15,983 nucleotides of DNA. Origin: CAZXNF01 sp050741255. GTDB lineage: Bacteria; Pseudomonadota; Gammaproteobacteria; Burkholderiales; SG8-41. The notes under the pieces were generated by a model that saw nothing but the letters and a program-made list of their open reading frames with translations, was not told where the DNA came from and did not search any database. Every line of letters begins with the position of its first letter. Positions within the stretch are counted from its first letter, which is position 1. Of this stretch, positions 1 to 7,306 are shown piece after piece. Where the stretch lies: assembly GCA_050741255.1 (NCBI GenBank), contig JBOIEQ010000102.1, positions 1-15,983 on the forward strand, given 5' to 3'. The position numbers and the translations under genes are program-made.

Positions 1-108
1 GGCCGCGCCGCGGCCTGAAGGGCCACTCGCCGCAAGCGCCGTCATGCCCTCCGCCCCCTGCCCGGCGTCCGATTCCGATCAAGCTCGTTCAATCATCAGG
101 AGACTGCA

Positions 109-462
109 ATGGCCACTGACAACACGGGTCCCGGCGCCGCGCCTTATTCCATGACGATCACGTTCGAGATCGCCCCCGAAGACGAGGCCGAGTTCAACGA
201 CATTTACGACAACGATCACCTCCCCACCATCCTCAAGGCGCCCGAACTGCTCGAAGTGATCCGGTTTCGCGACGCCGCGCCGAACGCGAAGGGCTTCCTC
301 GTCTATACGGCGATTTACTTCATGACGAAGGAAAACTTCCACGAGACGCCGGAATGGAAAGCGCTTTCCGACCAGGGCCGCTGGGGTCCCGTGATGCGCC
401 CGAAAGTGAAGTCCCGCGCACGCCGCGCCGGACCGGTGGTTGCGCGATTCAGGAAAGGCTGA
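109..462 (+). CDS. Small dimeric alpha/beta-barrel (EthD-like) protein
   Basis: This 117-residue protein has no signal peptide or membrane segment. After a short Ala/Gly/Pro-rich lead, a beta strand (MTITFEIAPEDEAEF) is followed by the pattern 'YDNDHLPTILKAPELLEVIRFR'-like text at about residues 33-53. An acidic/aromatic turn, 'HLP', a helix and a strand in this order are typical of small ferredoxin-like dimeric alpha/beta-barrel proteins of the EthD/antibiotic-monooxygenase type. The C-terminus is strongly basic (about residues 98-117). The start is set by AGGAG at 98-102, six bases before the ATG. The gene stands alone, converging on the Bug protein gene at 508. Some family members act on degradation intermediates or quinones, but no catalytic role can be read here. 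The fold assignment is an inference from pattern, and the coding call itself is firm. Confidence 0.75.
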   Translation: MATDNTGPGAAPYSMTITFEIAPEDEAEFNDIYDNDHLPTILKAPELLEVIRFRDAAPNAKGFLVYTAIYFMTKENFHETPEWKALSDQGRWGPVMRPKVKSRARRAGPVVARFRKG

Positions 463-507
463 AGCCCGGCGCCCGCGGGCTGCGCTGCGGCGACCCGCCG
501 CGGCAAC

Positions 508-1482
508 TTACTCGGCGCGGATGCCGGCGGCCTTGACCACCGTCTGCCAGAGCGCGAGTTCCTTCCTGATGTGCGCCGCCAGTTCGTCGGGCGTGCTGCC
601 GACGATCTGCGCGCCCACGTTGCCGATCTTCTCCTTCACCTCGGGGAGCGCCAATGCCTTGATGATTTCCTGGTGCAGGCGGCCGATGACGGCAGCCGGC
701 GTCCCGGCCGGCACCACGACGCCGTGCCACTCCACCACCTCGTAGCCGGGCACCCCCGACTCGGAAATGGTCGGCACGTTCGGCAGCAGGGGGTCGCGGG
801 TCAGCGTGCTCACGCCGATGGCGACCAGGCGGCCCGATTTGAAGTGCTGCACCGCCGACGACAGCGACGCCGCAAAAATCGTGGTCTCGCCGCTCAGAAG
901 CGACGTCAGGGCCGAGCCGGCGCCCTTGTACGGCACGTGCACCATCTTCACGCCGGTCTTGTAATTGAAGTACTCCATGGCGAGGTGGTTGGAGGTCGCA
1001 TTGCCGCCGGACGCGTACAGGATGCCGCCGGGTTTGGCTTTCGCGAGCGCGATCAGTTCCTTGATCGTGCGCACCGGCACCGAAGGATGGACCGCGAACA
1101 CATGGGGCACCCGCGTGACGAGGGTCACCGGCGCGAGATCCTTCACCGAATCGTAGGGCAGTTTCGAGAGGATGAAGGGATTGCAGACGAAGGAGAGTGT
1201 TGCCACGCCCAGCGTATGGCCGTCGGGCGGGGATTTGGCGACGATCTCCATGCCGATGGTCGCGCCGCCGCCGGGCCGGTTGTCGACCACTACCGTCTGC
1301 CCGAGTTGTTCGGTCAGCTGCGGCGCCAGGATGCGGAACACCACATCCGTGGAGCCGCCGGCCTGGAACGGAACGACGATGCGTACGGGTTTTTGCGGGA
1401 ACGTTTGCGCGACGGCGAGCCCCGCACCCATGAGCAGGACCGACGATAACGGAAACAATATGCGAAATGACGCGAAAGTCAT
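508..1482 (-). CDS. Bug-family tripartite tricarboxylate transporter substrate-binding protein (copy 1)
   Basis: This 324-residue protein starts with a hydrophobic signal peptide (residues about 8-25, cleavage probably after AVA) followed by 'QTFPQKPVRIVVPF'. It then has the Bug ligand loop 'FQAGGSTD', the segment 'LPYDSVKDLAPV', 'VHPSVPVRTIKELIALAKAKPG', 'VPYKGAGSAL' and a C-terminal lobe ending in 'ELALWQTVVKAAGIRAE'. Length and motif order match TctC/Bug periplasmic receptors, which bind carboxylated ligands and normally hand them to TctA/TctB membrane partners. No TctA/TctB gene is in the window, which is usual for the expanded Bug families of betaproteobacteria. A GGGAG site lies just upstream of the ATG. 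Amidohydrolase 1 precedes it on the same strand with a 104-bp gap, so the two are probably co-transcribed. The ligand cannot be predicted. Confidence 0.93.
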   Translation of the reverse strand: MTFASFRILFPLSSVLLMGAGLAVAQTFPQKPVRIVVPFQAGGSTDVVFRILAPQLTEQLGQTVVVDNRPGGGATIGMEIVAKSPPDGHTLGVATLSFVCNPFILSKLPYDSVKDLAPVTLVTRVPHVFAVHPSVPVRTIKELIALAKAKPGGILYASGGNATSNHLAMEYFNYKTGVKMVHVPYKGAGSALTSLLSGETTIFAASLSSAVQHFKSGRLVAIGVSTLTRDPLLPNVPTISESGVPGYEVVEWHGVVVPAGTPAAVIGRLHQEIIKALALPEVKEKIGNVGAQIVGSTPDELAAHIRKELALWQTVVKAAGIRAE

Positions 1483-1586
1483 GGTCGTACTCCCGATGCG
1501 TGGTCCTCGCGCTGGCTTTTAGGTCTGACTACATCACACCCAGCCTAGCATATCCCGTACCACCGGCGGCGGTGCTTGACTCGTCC

Positions 1587-2324
1587 TCAGGCCGACAGCT
1601 TCATGATCCGCGCGAGGTTGTCGCCCATGATCAGCGCCTCGGCCTCGGCCCCCACGTTGGCAGCCTTGATGGCCGCGATCATCGAGGACGGATGCCCGAT
1701 CGGATAATCGGAACCGTAGACCACCCGGTCCGCGCCCACCTGGTCGACGGCCATTCTGAGGTAGCCGGGCATGCTGACCAGCACGGTGTCGAGGTAGATG
1801 TTGGGGGTTTCGCGCGCGACGCTGATCGCGCCGTCCACGAAATAACGGAACCCCATGTGGTTCATGATCACCGGCACGGTCGGAAACTTGCGCGCCAGCT
1901 GCCCGATCTGCCAGGGCAGGCAGCAGCGGTCACCCGAATGCACCGAGACCGTCAGGCCCAGCCGCTCGGCGGCCTCCATCAGGCGCAGCGGCGTCCCGCT
2001 GTCGGCCTCGTAGCCGTGCCGCTGCGGATGCAGCTTCAGGCCTTTCATGCCCCACTCGCCCACCGCCCGCTCGAGCTCGGGGACGCCGCCGCCCGGGCCG
2101 TTCGGATTGACGAGCGGCACCGGCACCATGCGCGGGTATTGCTTCGCCACGGCCGCAATCGCCTTGTTGTCGGCGTATTCCGCGGTGGGGGCCAGCAGGA
2201 TGCACAGGTCCAGCTGGTACTCGTCCATCAGCGCCTGCAACTGCGGCGCGCTGACCTCGCCCCCCATCCAGTCGTAGACGGCACCGGCGAACTTGCCGAT
2301 ATGCATTTCACAGTCGATGCGCAT
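1587..2324 (-). CDS. Amidohydrolase 2 family (metal-dependent TIM-barrel) hydrolase, short form
   Basis: The product is 245 residues from the ATG at 2324, chosen because AGAGGA lies seven to twelve bases upstream. A start 10 codons further out lacks a ribosome site and adds a non-homologous-looking lead. Metal-site motifs appear in order: 'IDCEMH' at residues 3-8, 'LKLHP' with His99, 'SVHSG' with His129, 'NHMG' with His156 and 'YGSDYP' with Asp206. This is the PF04909-type layout seen in decarboxylases and hydrolases of aromatic or lactone intermediates (ACMSD, LigI relatives). The first His of the usual HxH pair is Glu6 here, as in some members of the superfamily. The protein is cytoplasmic, with no signal. 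It is the upstream partner of Bug protein 1, suggesting it acts on the imported compound. The exact reaction is unknown. Confidence 0.88.
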   Translation of the reverse strand: MRIDCEMHIGKFAGAVYDWMGGEVSAPQLQALMDEYQLDLCILLAPTAEYADNKAIAAVAKQYPRMVPVPLVNPNGPGGGVPELERAVGEWGMKGLKLHPQRHGYEADSGTPLRLMEAAERLGLTVSVHSGDRCCLPWQIGQLARKFPTVPVIMNHMGFRYFVDGAISVARETPNIYLDTVLVSMPGYLRMAVDQVGADRVVYGSDYPIGHPSSMIAAIKAANVGAEAEALIMGDNLARIMKLSA

Positions 2325-2519
2325 GGCTTTCCTCTTCGTGCAAAGAACAAACAACGTACCACCGCTCCATGCGTCGAGAATGCGCAGGGGTCAAACGACT
2401 TTATCACAGCGATCGGAGGCTTCCAGCCGCGGCGCGCGCGACTTGGCCGGATACTGCGGCGTAGGCGCTGGCCGCCGGGACCGGCAGCGGCGACCGGGAG
2501 TAAACCGCTCAGCCCGCGT

Positions 2520-3791
2520 TCAGGCGTCCGCCGCCAGCCGGATCCCGGTGAACGGCCAGCGGTCGTGCAGATAGAAGAAATTGCGGTAACTCGCCCGCTG
2601 GTGCGACTGCGGCGTGGCGCAGCAGCCGCCGCGCAGCACGTACTGGTTGGCCATGAACTTGCCGTTGTATTCGCCGAGCGCGCCATCCGCTGCCCGGTAG
2701 CCCGGATACGGTGCGTAGGCCGACTGCGTCCACTCCCACACGTCGCCGAACCACTGGCCATCCATCTCGCCCTGCGCCGGGCGCGGATGCAGCAGATCGG
2801 ACTCCACGAAGTTGCCCGCGATCGCGCGTCCGGCGGTGGCGGTTTCCAGCTCCGCCTCGGTCGGCAGCCGCGCGCCGCGCCAGCGCGCATAGGCATCGGC
2901 TTCAAAACCGCTGACGTGACACACGGGTGCTGCCGGGTCGAGCGGCAGTAATCCGGCCAGCGTGAATTCCTGCCACGCGCCGTCGAGGCTGCGCCAATAG
3001 AGCGGCGCCGCCCAGCCGCGCTCGCGCACCGCGCCCCAGCCGTCGGCGAGCCAGTACTGCGGCTGGCGGTAGCCGCCCGCCTCCACGAACTCGAGATACT
3101 CGGCATTGGTGACCAGCCGCGAGCCGAGGCGGAAATCCTCGAGCCATGCCTTGTGCCGCGGCGTCTCGTTGTCGAAGCAGAATGCACCGCCGTCGGCGCC
3201 GATCTCGCGCAGCCCGCCCTTGAAGTCGACCCAGCGCAGCGCGGTGGCCGTACGCACCGCGGACGGCTCGCGCGCCCGGTAGGCGGGCGCGAGCGGACTC
3301 ACGGAGAAATTGTGCTTGATGTCCATCAGCAGCAGTTCCTGGTGCTGCTGCTCGTGGTGCAGGCCCAGTTCGACGCGGCGCGCGATCTCGGCGGCGTGCG
3401 CGGCCGGCAGCCGGTCGATGAGATCGAGCATCGCGGCGTCCACGTGGGCGCGGTAGCGATAAATCTCCTCCACGGTCGGTCGCGACAGCACGTGCCGCGA
3501 CGGGCGCGCGAAAGGCTGTCCCACCGTCTGATAGTAGGAATTGAACAGTTCGCCGTAGCGCGGGTGAAACGCCCGGTAGCCCGGCGCGTAGGGCGCGAGC
3601 ACGAAGGTCTCGAAAAACCAGGTGAGGTGCGCAAGGTGCCACTTGGGGGGGCTGGTCTCCAGCACGCTCTGCACCTGGTAGTCGTCGGTCGCGAGCGGCG
3701 CGCACAGGACTTCCGATCGCCCGCGCACCGTCCGGTAGCGTTCCGGCGACGGCACTTCCGGGTGCGGCTTCTGGTGCAGGGCATGCTGCAT
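2520..3791 (-). CDS. egtB: Ergothioneine biosynthesis sulfoxide synthase EgtB
   Basis: This 423-residue protein is a mononuclear-iron enzyme that joins hercynine (trimethylhistidine) to a thiol donor (cysteine or gamma-glutamylcysteine) using oxygen. It has an N-terminal DinB-like domain with 'WHLAHLTWFFE' (His55) and 'HHEQQHQE' (His146, His150), the three expected iron ligands. It also has a C-terminal formylglycine-generating-enzyme-like domain with 'GARLPTEAELE', 'GDVWEWTQSAY', 'VLRGGCCATP' and 'SYRNFFYLHDRWPFTGIRLA'. Length fits the family. The ATG at 3791 is preferred because AGGAA precedes it. An ATG at 3824 in the same frame would add 11 residues. No egtA, egtC or egtE is in the window, and egtD lies about 7 kb away. 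The gene probably has its own promoter, because a terminator for the upstream operon lies at 3926-3952. Confidence 0.95.
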   Translation of the reverse strand: MQHALHQKPHPEVPSPERYRTVRGRSEVLCAPLATDDYQVQSVLETSPPKWHLAHLTWFFETFVLAPYAPGYRAFHPRYGELFNSYYQTVGQPFARPSRHVLSRPTVEEIYRYRAHVDAAMLDLIDRLPAAHAAEIARRVELGLHHEQQHQELLLMDIKHNFSVSPLAPAYRAREPSAVRTATALRWVDFKGGLREIGADGGAFCFDNETPRHKAWLEDFRLGSRLVTNAEYLEFVEAGGYRQPQYWLADGWGAVRERGWAAPLYWRSLDGAWQEFTLAGLLPLDPAAPVCHVSGFEADAYARWRGARLPTEAELETATAGRAIAGNFVESDLLHPRPAQGEMDGQWFGDVWEWTQSAYAPYPGYRAADGALGEYNGKFMANQYVLRGGCCATPQSHQRASYRNFFYLHDRWPFTGIRLAADA

Positions 3792-3893
3792 GGTTGTTCC
3801 TGTCGCGACGTTGGGCGGTTGCATCCTACGCCTGTGGCATCACATTTCGCCGCAGGCGCTTTCCTACAGAGAGTCGCCCGGAAAGTCGGAACC

Positions 3894-3927
3894 TTACGCC
3901 CTGCCGGCACAAGTGAGGGCGGCGTAA
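3894..3927. repeat. Inverted repeat upstream of egtB
   Basis: TTACGCC at 3894-3900 is matched by GGCGTAA at 3921-3927, with 20 bases between. It sits about 100 bp upstream of the egtB start and directly beyond the end of the GNAT gene. It could be an operator for egtB or an extra stem next to the terminator. The pairing is seen directly and the function is inferred. Confidence 0.4.
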
Positions 3928-3952
3928 AAAATACCCCGGGCGGTCATCCCGG
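3926..3952 (-). terminator. Candidate intrinsic terminator after the GNAT gene
   Basis: On the minus strand CCGGG (3952-3948), a seven-base loop and CCCGG (3940-3936) form a GC stem. The bases GGTA and then six T (3931-3926) follow. The stem overlaps the last codons and stop of the acetyltransferase gene. The stem is short, so strength is uncertain, but stem plus T-run in the right direction supports termination of the Bug2-amidohydrolase2-GNAT operon before egtB. Confidence 0.5.
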
Positions 3953-4669
3953 ATCCCCGGCCTTTAGCAGCGGCGAGGTCAGCGACACCAGGCTGACTTT
4001 CTGGCGACCGTCCGCGTCGAAATTCTCCGGCGCGAGCCAGTGTTTGAACGCGGCTTTGAGCGCCGGCCATTCGCCGTCGAGGATGGAGAACCACGCCGTG
4101 TCGCGGTTGCGGCTCTTGTAGACGGTCGCCTGCCGGAAGATGCCTTCGTACGAGAATCCGTAGCGCTGCGCCGCGCGGCGCGAGGGTGCGTTCAGGGAGT
4201 CGCACTTCCATTCGTAGCGCCGATAACCGAGCGCGAACGCGCGCTGCATCATGAGGAACATCGCTTCCGTCGCGGCGGGGGTCTTCTGCAGGAGCGGTGA
4301 ATACGCCAGGTGCCCGACTTCGATCACGCCGCCGCGCGGATCGATGCGCATGTGGCTCGCGACGCCGACGGGCTTGCCGGCCTGCTTGTCGACGATCGTG
4401 AAGAACAGCGGGTCCTTGCCGGCGCTGTACTCATCCACCCACGCCCGATAGGCCGCCAGCGTCGCGAAGGGGCCATAGGTCATGTAGGTCCACATCCGCC
4501 CGTCGTCGCGCGTGTTGGCGGCATGCAGGGCCTCCGCGTGCGCCGGCGCCAGCGGCTCCAGGCGGGCGTAGCGCCCGTCCATCGGTTCGCGTGGCGGGAG
4601 CGGCGCCGGCTTCCAGTCCGGCACGGGCAGGCCGATGGACTGGCCGAAAGTGTTCTTCGTCGAGGCCAT
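3944..4669 (-). CDS. GNAT family N-acetyltransferase (RimJ/RimL-like)
   Basis: This 241-residue cytoplasmic protein has an Acetyltransf_3-type GNAT fold. It has 'YARLEPLAPAHAEALH' at the N-terminal strand, 'DPLFFTIVDKQAGKPVGVASHMRIDP', then 'GVIEVGHLAYSPLLQKTPAATEAMFLMM', where the acetyl-CoA loop (usual Q/RGTGAATEA) is 'QKTPAATEA'. The conserved 'CDSLNAPSRRAAQRYGFSYEGIFR' follows near residue 175. That last block is strong evidence for a RimL-like acetyltransferase. The gene begins two bases after the stop of amidohydrolase 2 with no clear ribosome site of its own, so it is probably translated by coupling. Its substrate (an N-terminus, an amino acid or a xenobiotic amine) cannot be told. Position suggests it belongs to the Bug2/amidohydrolase operon. 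Confidence 0.9.
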   Translation of the reverse strand: MASTKNTFGQSIGLPVPDWKPAPLPPREPMDGRYARLEPLAPAHAEALHAANTRDDGRMWTYMTYGPFATLAAYRAWVDEYSAGKDPLFFTIVDKQAGKPVGVASHMRIDPRGGVIEVGHLAYSPLLQKTPAATEAMFLMMQRAFALGYRRYEWKCDSLNAPSRRAAQRYGFSYEGIFRQATVYKSRNRDTAWFSILDGEWPALKAAFKHWLAPENFDADGRQKVSLVSLTSPLLKAGDPG

Positions 4670-4671
4670 GG

Positions 4672-5658
4672 TCAGATTCCGAACACGCGCTGCGCGTTGC
4701 CGCCGCGCAGCTTGTCGCGCACGGTCGGCGGCAGCTCGGCGATGCGCGCGAGGATGCCCGCCATGTCGCTGATGTTGTGAGGGTAGTCGCTGCCGAACAG
4801 CACGCGGTCCTCGCCGAAGGCCTGCAGCGTACTCAGCAGCGCTTCACGCGAATACAGGATGGAGTCGGCGTAGATGCGCTTGAGGTAGGTGCTCGGCCGC
4901 TCGGCGATCCTCGTGCGGCAGGCGGCGATCACGTCGTAGCAGCGGTCGAGCCGCGGCGCCAGGAACGGCAGCGTGCCGCCGCCGTGCGCGACGATCAGCT
5001 TCAATTTCGGATAGCGGTCGAAGAAACCGTCGAAGATCATGCGCGAGACGGCGAGCGTGGAGTCGAAGGTGAAGCCCACCGACGCGGAAAGCTGGTAGAC
5101 CGCCATGTCCATCTCCGCGCAGCCGCAGGGCACGGTCGGGTGCAGGAACACCGGCAGTGCGCGGCGGTCGATCTCCGCCCACACTGGCGCAAAGCGCTCA
5201 TCGGTCAGCGACGCGCCGCCGATGTTGCCGAGCACCATCACGCCCTTCGCGCCCTTGTCCACGGCGCGCGCGAGTTCCTGTACGGCGCTGTCCGGATACT
5301 GGAAAGGCAGCGAGGCCATCCAGCGGATGCGCGCCGGATACGCCTTTTCGGCCTGCGCGAAGCTGTCGTTGATCGCCTGCGCGGCGCGCGTACTCGCCTG
5401 CTCGTCGCCCCAGTAAACGTTGGGGCCGGTCAGCGACAGCACCGCCATGCCGACGCCCGCTTCGTCCATGGCGGCCATGCGCTGGCCGTAGTCGAACATG
5501 CGCTCCTCCGGTGTCATGAAGGCGACACCGTCGTAATGGATGACTTCCTTGCCGCCGGTCACCTGCCGGATGCTGAACCGCCCGCCGCTGTGCGCGCGGA
5601 AGAGATCCAGCCATTCCTGGCACAGCATGTGGGAATGGACGTCGATGGCCTGCTGCAT
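4672..5658 (-). CDS. Amidohydrolase 2 family, ACMSD-like metal-dependent hydrolase/decarboxylase
   Basis: The product is 328 residues from the ATG at 5658, which is preceded by AGGAGAAGG. The reading frame stays open upstream into the Bug2 gene, but only as an out-of-frame shadow. Metal and catalytic motifs are complete: 'DVHSH' (His8, His10), 'FLHPTVP' (His173), 'IVAHGGGTLPFL' (His225) and 'LFGSDYPH' (Asp291). This is the canonical layout of the 2-amino-3-carboxymuconate-6-semialdehyde decarboxylase / gamma-resorcylate decarboxylase branch of amidohydrolases. The enzymes are cytoplasmic and act on carboxylated aromatic or ring-cleavage products. It lies between the Bug2 receptor (23-bp gap) and the acetyltransferase (2-bp gap), forming a tight operon. 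Whether it decarboxylates or hydrolyses its substrate is not decidable from sequence alone. Confidence 0.92.
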   Translation of the reverse strand: MQQAIDVHSHMLCQEWLDLFRAHSGGRFSIRQVTGGKEVIHYDGVAFMTPEERMFDYGQRMAAMDEAGVGMAVLSLTGPNVYWGDEQASTRAAQAINDSFAQAEKAYPARIRWMASLPFQYPDSAVQELARAVDKGAKGVMVLGNIGGASLTDERFAPVWAEIDRRALPVFLHPTVPCGCAEMDMAVYQLSASVGFTFDSTLAVSRMIFDGFFDRYPKLKLIVAHGGGTLPFLAPRLDRCYDVIAACRTRIAERPSTYLKRIYADSILYSREALLSTLQAFGEDRVLFGSDYPHNISDMAGILARIAELPPTVRDKLRGGNAQRVFGI

Positions 5659-5681
5659 GAACCTTCTCCTGGTACGGGCGA

Positions 5682-6650
5682 TTATTCCGGCTTGACGCCG
5701 GTGCTCTTGATCACCTTGCCAAAGCGCTCGAGCTCGGTCTTGATGTAGCTGCCGAACTCGGCGGGCGTGCCAGCGAGGATTTCCGCGCCGTCGGCAGTGA
5801 TGCGGGCGGCGGCGTCCGGCTGCTTGAGCGCGCGGACGGCTTCCGCGTTGAGCTTCGCGATCACCTCCGGCGGCGTGCGCGCCGGCGCGACGATGCCCTG
5901 CCACGAATAGAACACCACGTCCTTCAGCCCGGCTTCGCGCATGGTGGGAATTTCCGGCGCGACGGTCATGCGCTTCTCGCCGGTGTGGGCGAGCGCGCGC
6001 AGCCGTCCGCTCTGGATGTAGTTGAGCGCGGTGTTGGCGAACATCACCGTAATCTGGCCCGCCAGCAGGTCGATGTCCGCCGGGCCGCTGCCCTTGTACG
6101 GCACCTCGATGAGATCGGTCTTCGTCACATTGCGGAACAGCGCCATCGACATCCATGACGGACTGCCGGTGCCGGCGGTGCCGTACGGCAACTGCCCCGG
6201 CTTCGCCTTGGCCAGCGCGACGAATTCCTTGATGTTTTTCACCGGCAGCGACGGGTGCACCGTCAGCACCATCGGGATGCGCGCGATCAGCACCACCGCC
6301 GCGAAGTCGGCGACCGGGTCGTACGGCAGCTTCTTGTAGATGTGCGGGTTGATGCCCAGCGTGGTGCTGGTGGCGAGCAGGATGGTGTAGCCGTCGGCGG
6401 GCGAGCGGGCGACGAATTCCGCGCCGATCAGCGTGGCGGCGCCGGCGCGGTTCTCCACCACCACGGTCTGGCCCATGGTTTCCGTCATCTTCGCGCCCAT
6501 CACGCGCGCGATCATGTCGGTATTGCCGCCGGGGGCGTAGGGCACGACGTAACGCACGGGCTTGGCGGGGTAGGTCTGTGCCTCCGCCGGAGTAGCGGCG
6601 ATGGCGAGGATGGCCGCGGTTACGGCCGGCACTGCTGCGGAACGAAGCAT
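5682..6650 (-). CDS. Bug-family tripartite tricarboxylate transporter substrate-binding protein (copy 2)
   Basis: This 322-residue protein has a signal peptide (about residues 4-24, 'AVTAAILAIAATPAEA') and mature start 'QTYPAKPVRYVVPY'. It has the Bug loop 'YAPGGNTDMIARV', then 'VVENRAGAATLIGAEFVARSPADG', 'LPYDPVADFAAVVLIARIP', 'EVPYKGSGPADIDLL' and 'AGLKDVVFYSWQGIVAPA'. It is clearly paralogous to the protein at 508-1482 but not a recent duplicate, since most positions outside the motifs differ. It is a periplasmic receptor for a carboxylated ligand. AAGGA lies upstream of the ATG. It heads the operon with amidohydrolase 2 and the acetyltransferase, and is divergent from the molybdenum hydroxylase genes, so the imported compound may be the hydroxylase or amidohydrolase substrate (inference). 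Confidence 0.94.
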   Translation of the reverse strand: MLRSAAVPAVTAAILAIAATPAEAQTYPAKPVRYVVPYAPGGNTDMIARVMGAKMTETMGQTVVVENRAGAATLIGAEFVARSPADGYTILLATSTTLGINPHIYKKLPYDPVADFAAVVLIARIPMVLTVHPSLPVKNIKEFVALAKAKPGQLPYGTAGTGSPSWMSMALFRNVTKTDLIEVPYKGSGPADIDLLAGQITVMFANTALNYIQSGRLRALAHTGEKRMTVAPEIPTMREAGLKDVVFYSWQGIVAPARTPPEVIAKLNAEAVRALKQPDAAARITADGAEILAGTPAEFGSYIKTELERFGKVIKSTGVKPE

Positions 6651-6713
6651 GGGGGCATCCTTGGATCGGTGATGGCGCGGCGTGACGCTCGCGGATCAAC
6701 AGAGGGTGGACAG

Positions 6714-6742
6714 ATTATCGGTGAAAACGCGCATCACGCAAA
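6714..6742 (-). promoter_or_regulatory. Candidate sigma-70 promoter for the Bug2 operon
   Basis: On the minus strand TTTGCG (6742-6737) and GATAAT (6719-6714) are separated by 17 bases. The -10 element matches consensus at five of six positions, while the -35 is weak. It lies 64 bp upstream of the Bug2 start in the divergent intergenic region (6651-6838). No convincing plus-strand promoter was found in the same region. Confidence 0.35.
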
Positions 6743-6838
6743 GCAAGGGACATGCCACTGCCGGACGCCGCAGACCCCGTGCTAGACTCAAACGCCCAGT
6801 AATTCTCTCCGATTTTTTTCCTCCTTTCCCGCTCCGTC

Positions 6839-7306
6839 ATGGCCGAAACCACCACTCTGGAAGTCAACGGCGTGCGCCGCACCGTGCACGCGGAACCCGA
6901 TACGCCGCTGCTCACCATCCTGCGCAACGATCTCAAGCTGAAGGGCGCGAAATTCGGCTGCGGACAGGGCCACTGCGGCGCCTGCATGGTGCTGCTCGAC
7001 GGGCATGCGGTGAACGCCTGCGACACGCCCCTGTGGTCCGCCGACGGCAAGCAAGTAACCACGGTCGAAGGTCTGGGCACGCTGGAGGCGCCGTCCACGC
7101 TGCAAAGCGCCTTCATCGCCGAACAGGCGGTGCAATGCGGCTACTGCATCAGCGGCTGCATCGTGTCGGCGACGGCGCTGCTCGCGCGCAACGCCAACCC
7201 CTCGGAAGCGGAAATCAAGGCCGCGCTGTCGCGCAATCTGTGCCGCTGCGGCACGCAGTCGCGCATCATCAAGGCCGTGCAGCGCGCAGCCGGAAACGTT
7301 GCATGA
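6839..7306 (+). CDS. [2Fe-2S] subunit of a two-component molybdenum hydroxylase (IorA/NicA-like)
   Basis: This 155-residue electron-transfer subunit carries two [2Fe-2S] clusters. The plant-type ferredoxin site is Cys41, Cys46, Cys49 ('FGCGQGHCGACMVL') and Cys61. The second cluster is Cys100, Cys103 ('QCGYCISGC'), Cys135 and Cys137 ('NLCRCGTQSRIIKAV'). The length equals that of the small subunits of isoquinoline 1-oxidoreductase and nicotinate dehydrogenase. It passes electrons from the molybdenum site of the next gene's product. No Tat signal is present, so the complex should be cytoplasmic. Its TGA overlaps the next ATG (ATGA at 7303-7306). The region before the start is pyrimidine-rich with no Shine-Dalgarno match on the sense strand, which is unusual here because most neighbours have AGGA-type sites. 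Confidence 0.95.
   Translation: MAETTTLEVNGVRRTVHAEPDTPLLTILRNDLKLKGAKFGCGQGHCGACMVLLDGHAVNACDTPLWSADGKQVTTVEGLGTLEAPSTLQSAFIAEQAVQCGYCISGCIVSATALLARNANPSEAEIKAALSRNLCRCGTQSRIIKAVQRAAGNVA

Noticed and set aside
1..18. Possible last codons of an upstream plus-strand gene (GRAAA then TGA)
   Set aside because: Five residues at the window edge cannot be distinguished from chance.
463..507. Small GC hairpins between the convergent EthD-like and Bug1 genes as a terminator
   Set aside because: AGCCCG/CGGGCT and GCGGCG/CGCCGC stems exist, but neither is followed by a T-run and such stems are common at this GC content.
1467..2951. 494-codon plus-strand open frame across the Bug1, amidohydrolase and egtB genes
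   Set aside because: It spans three real genes on the other strand and has no recognisable domains, so it is a composition artefact.
5659..6699. Apparent N-terminal extension that would fuse amidohydrolase 2 to a large upstream protein
   Set aside because: The extension is an Arg/Gly-rich shadow of the Bug2 gene. A strong ribosome site precedes the ATG at 5658.
6783..6788. TAGACT as a -10 box for the molybdenum hydroxylase operon
   Set aside because: No acceptable -35 hexamer is found at 16-18 bases upstream.
6682..7302. Apparent 207-residue N-terminal extension of the molybdopterin subunit
   Set aside because: It overlaps the iron-sulfur subunit in another frame and lacks motifs. The ATGA overlap gives the natural start.
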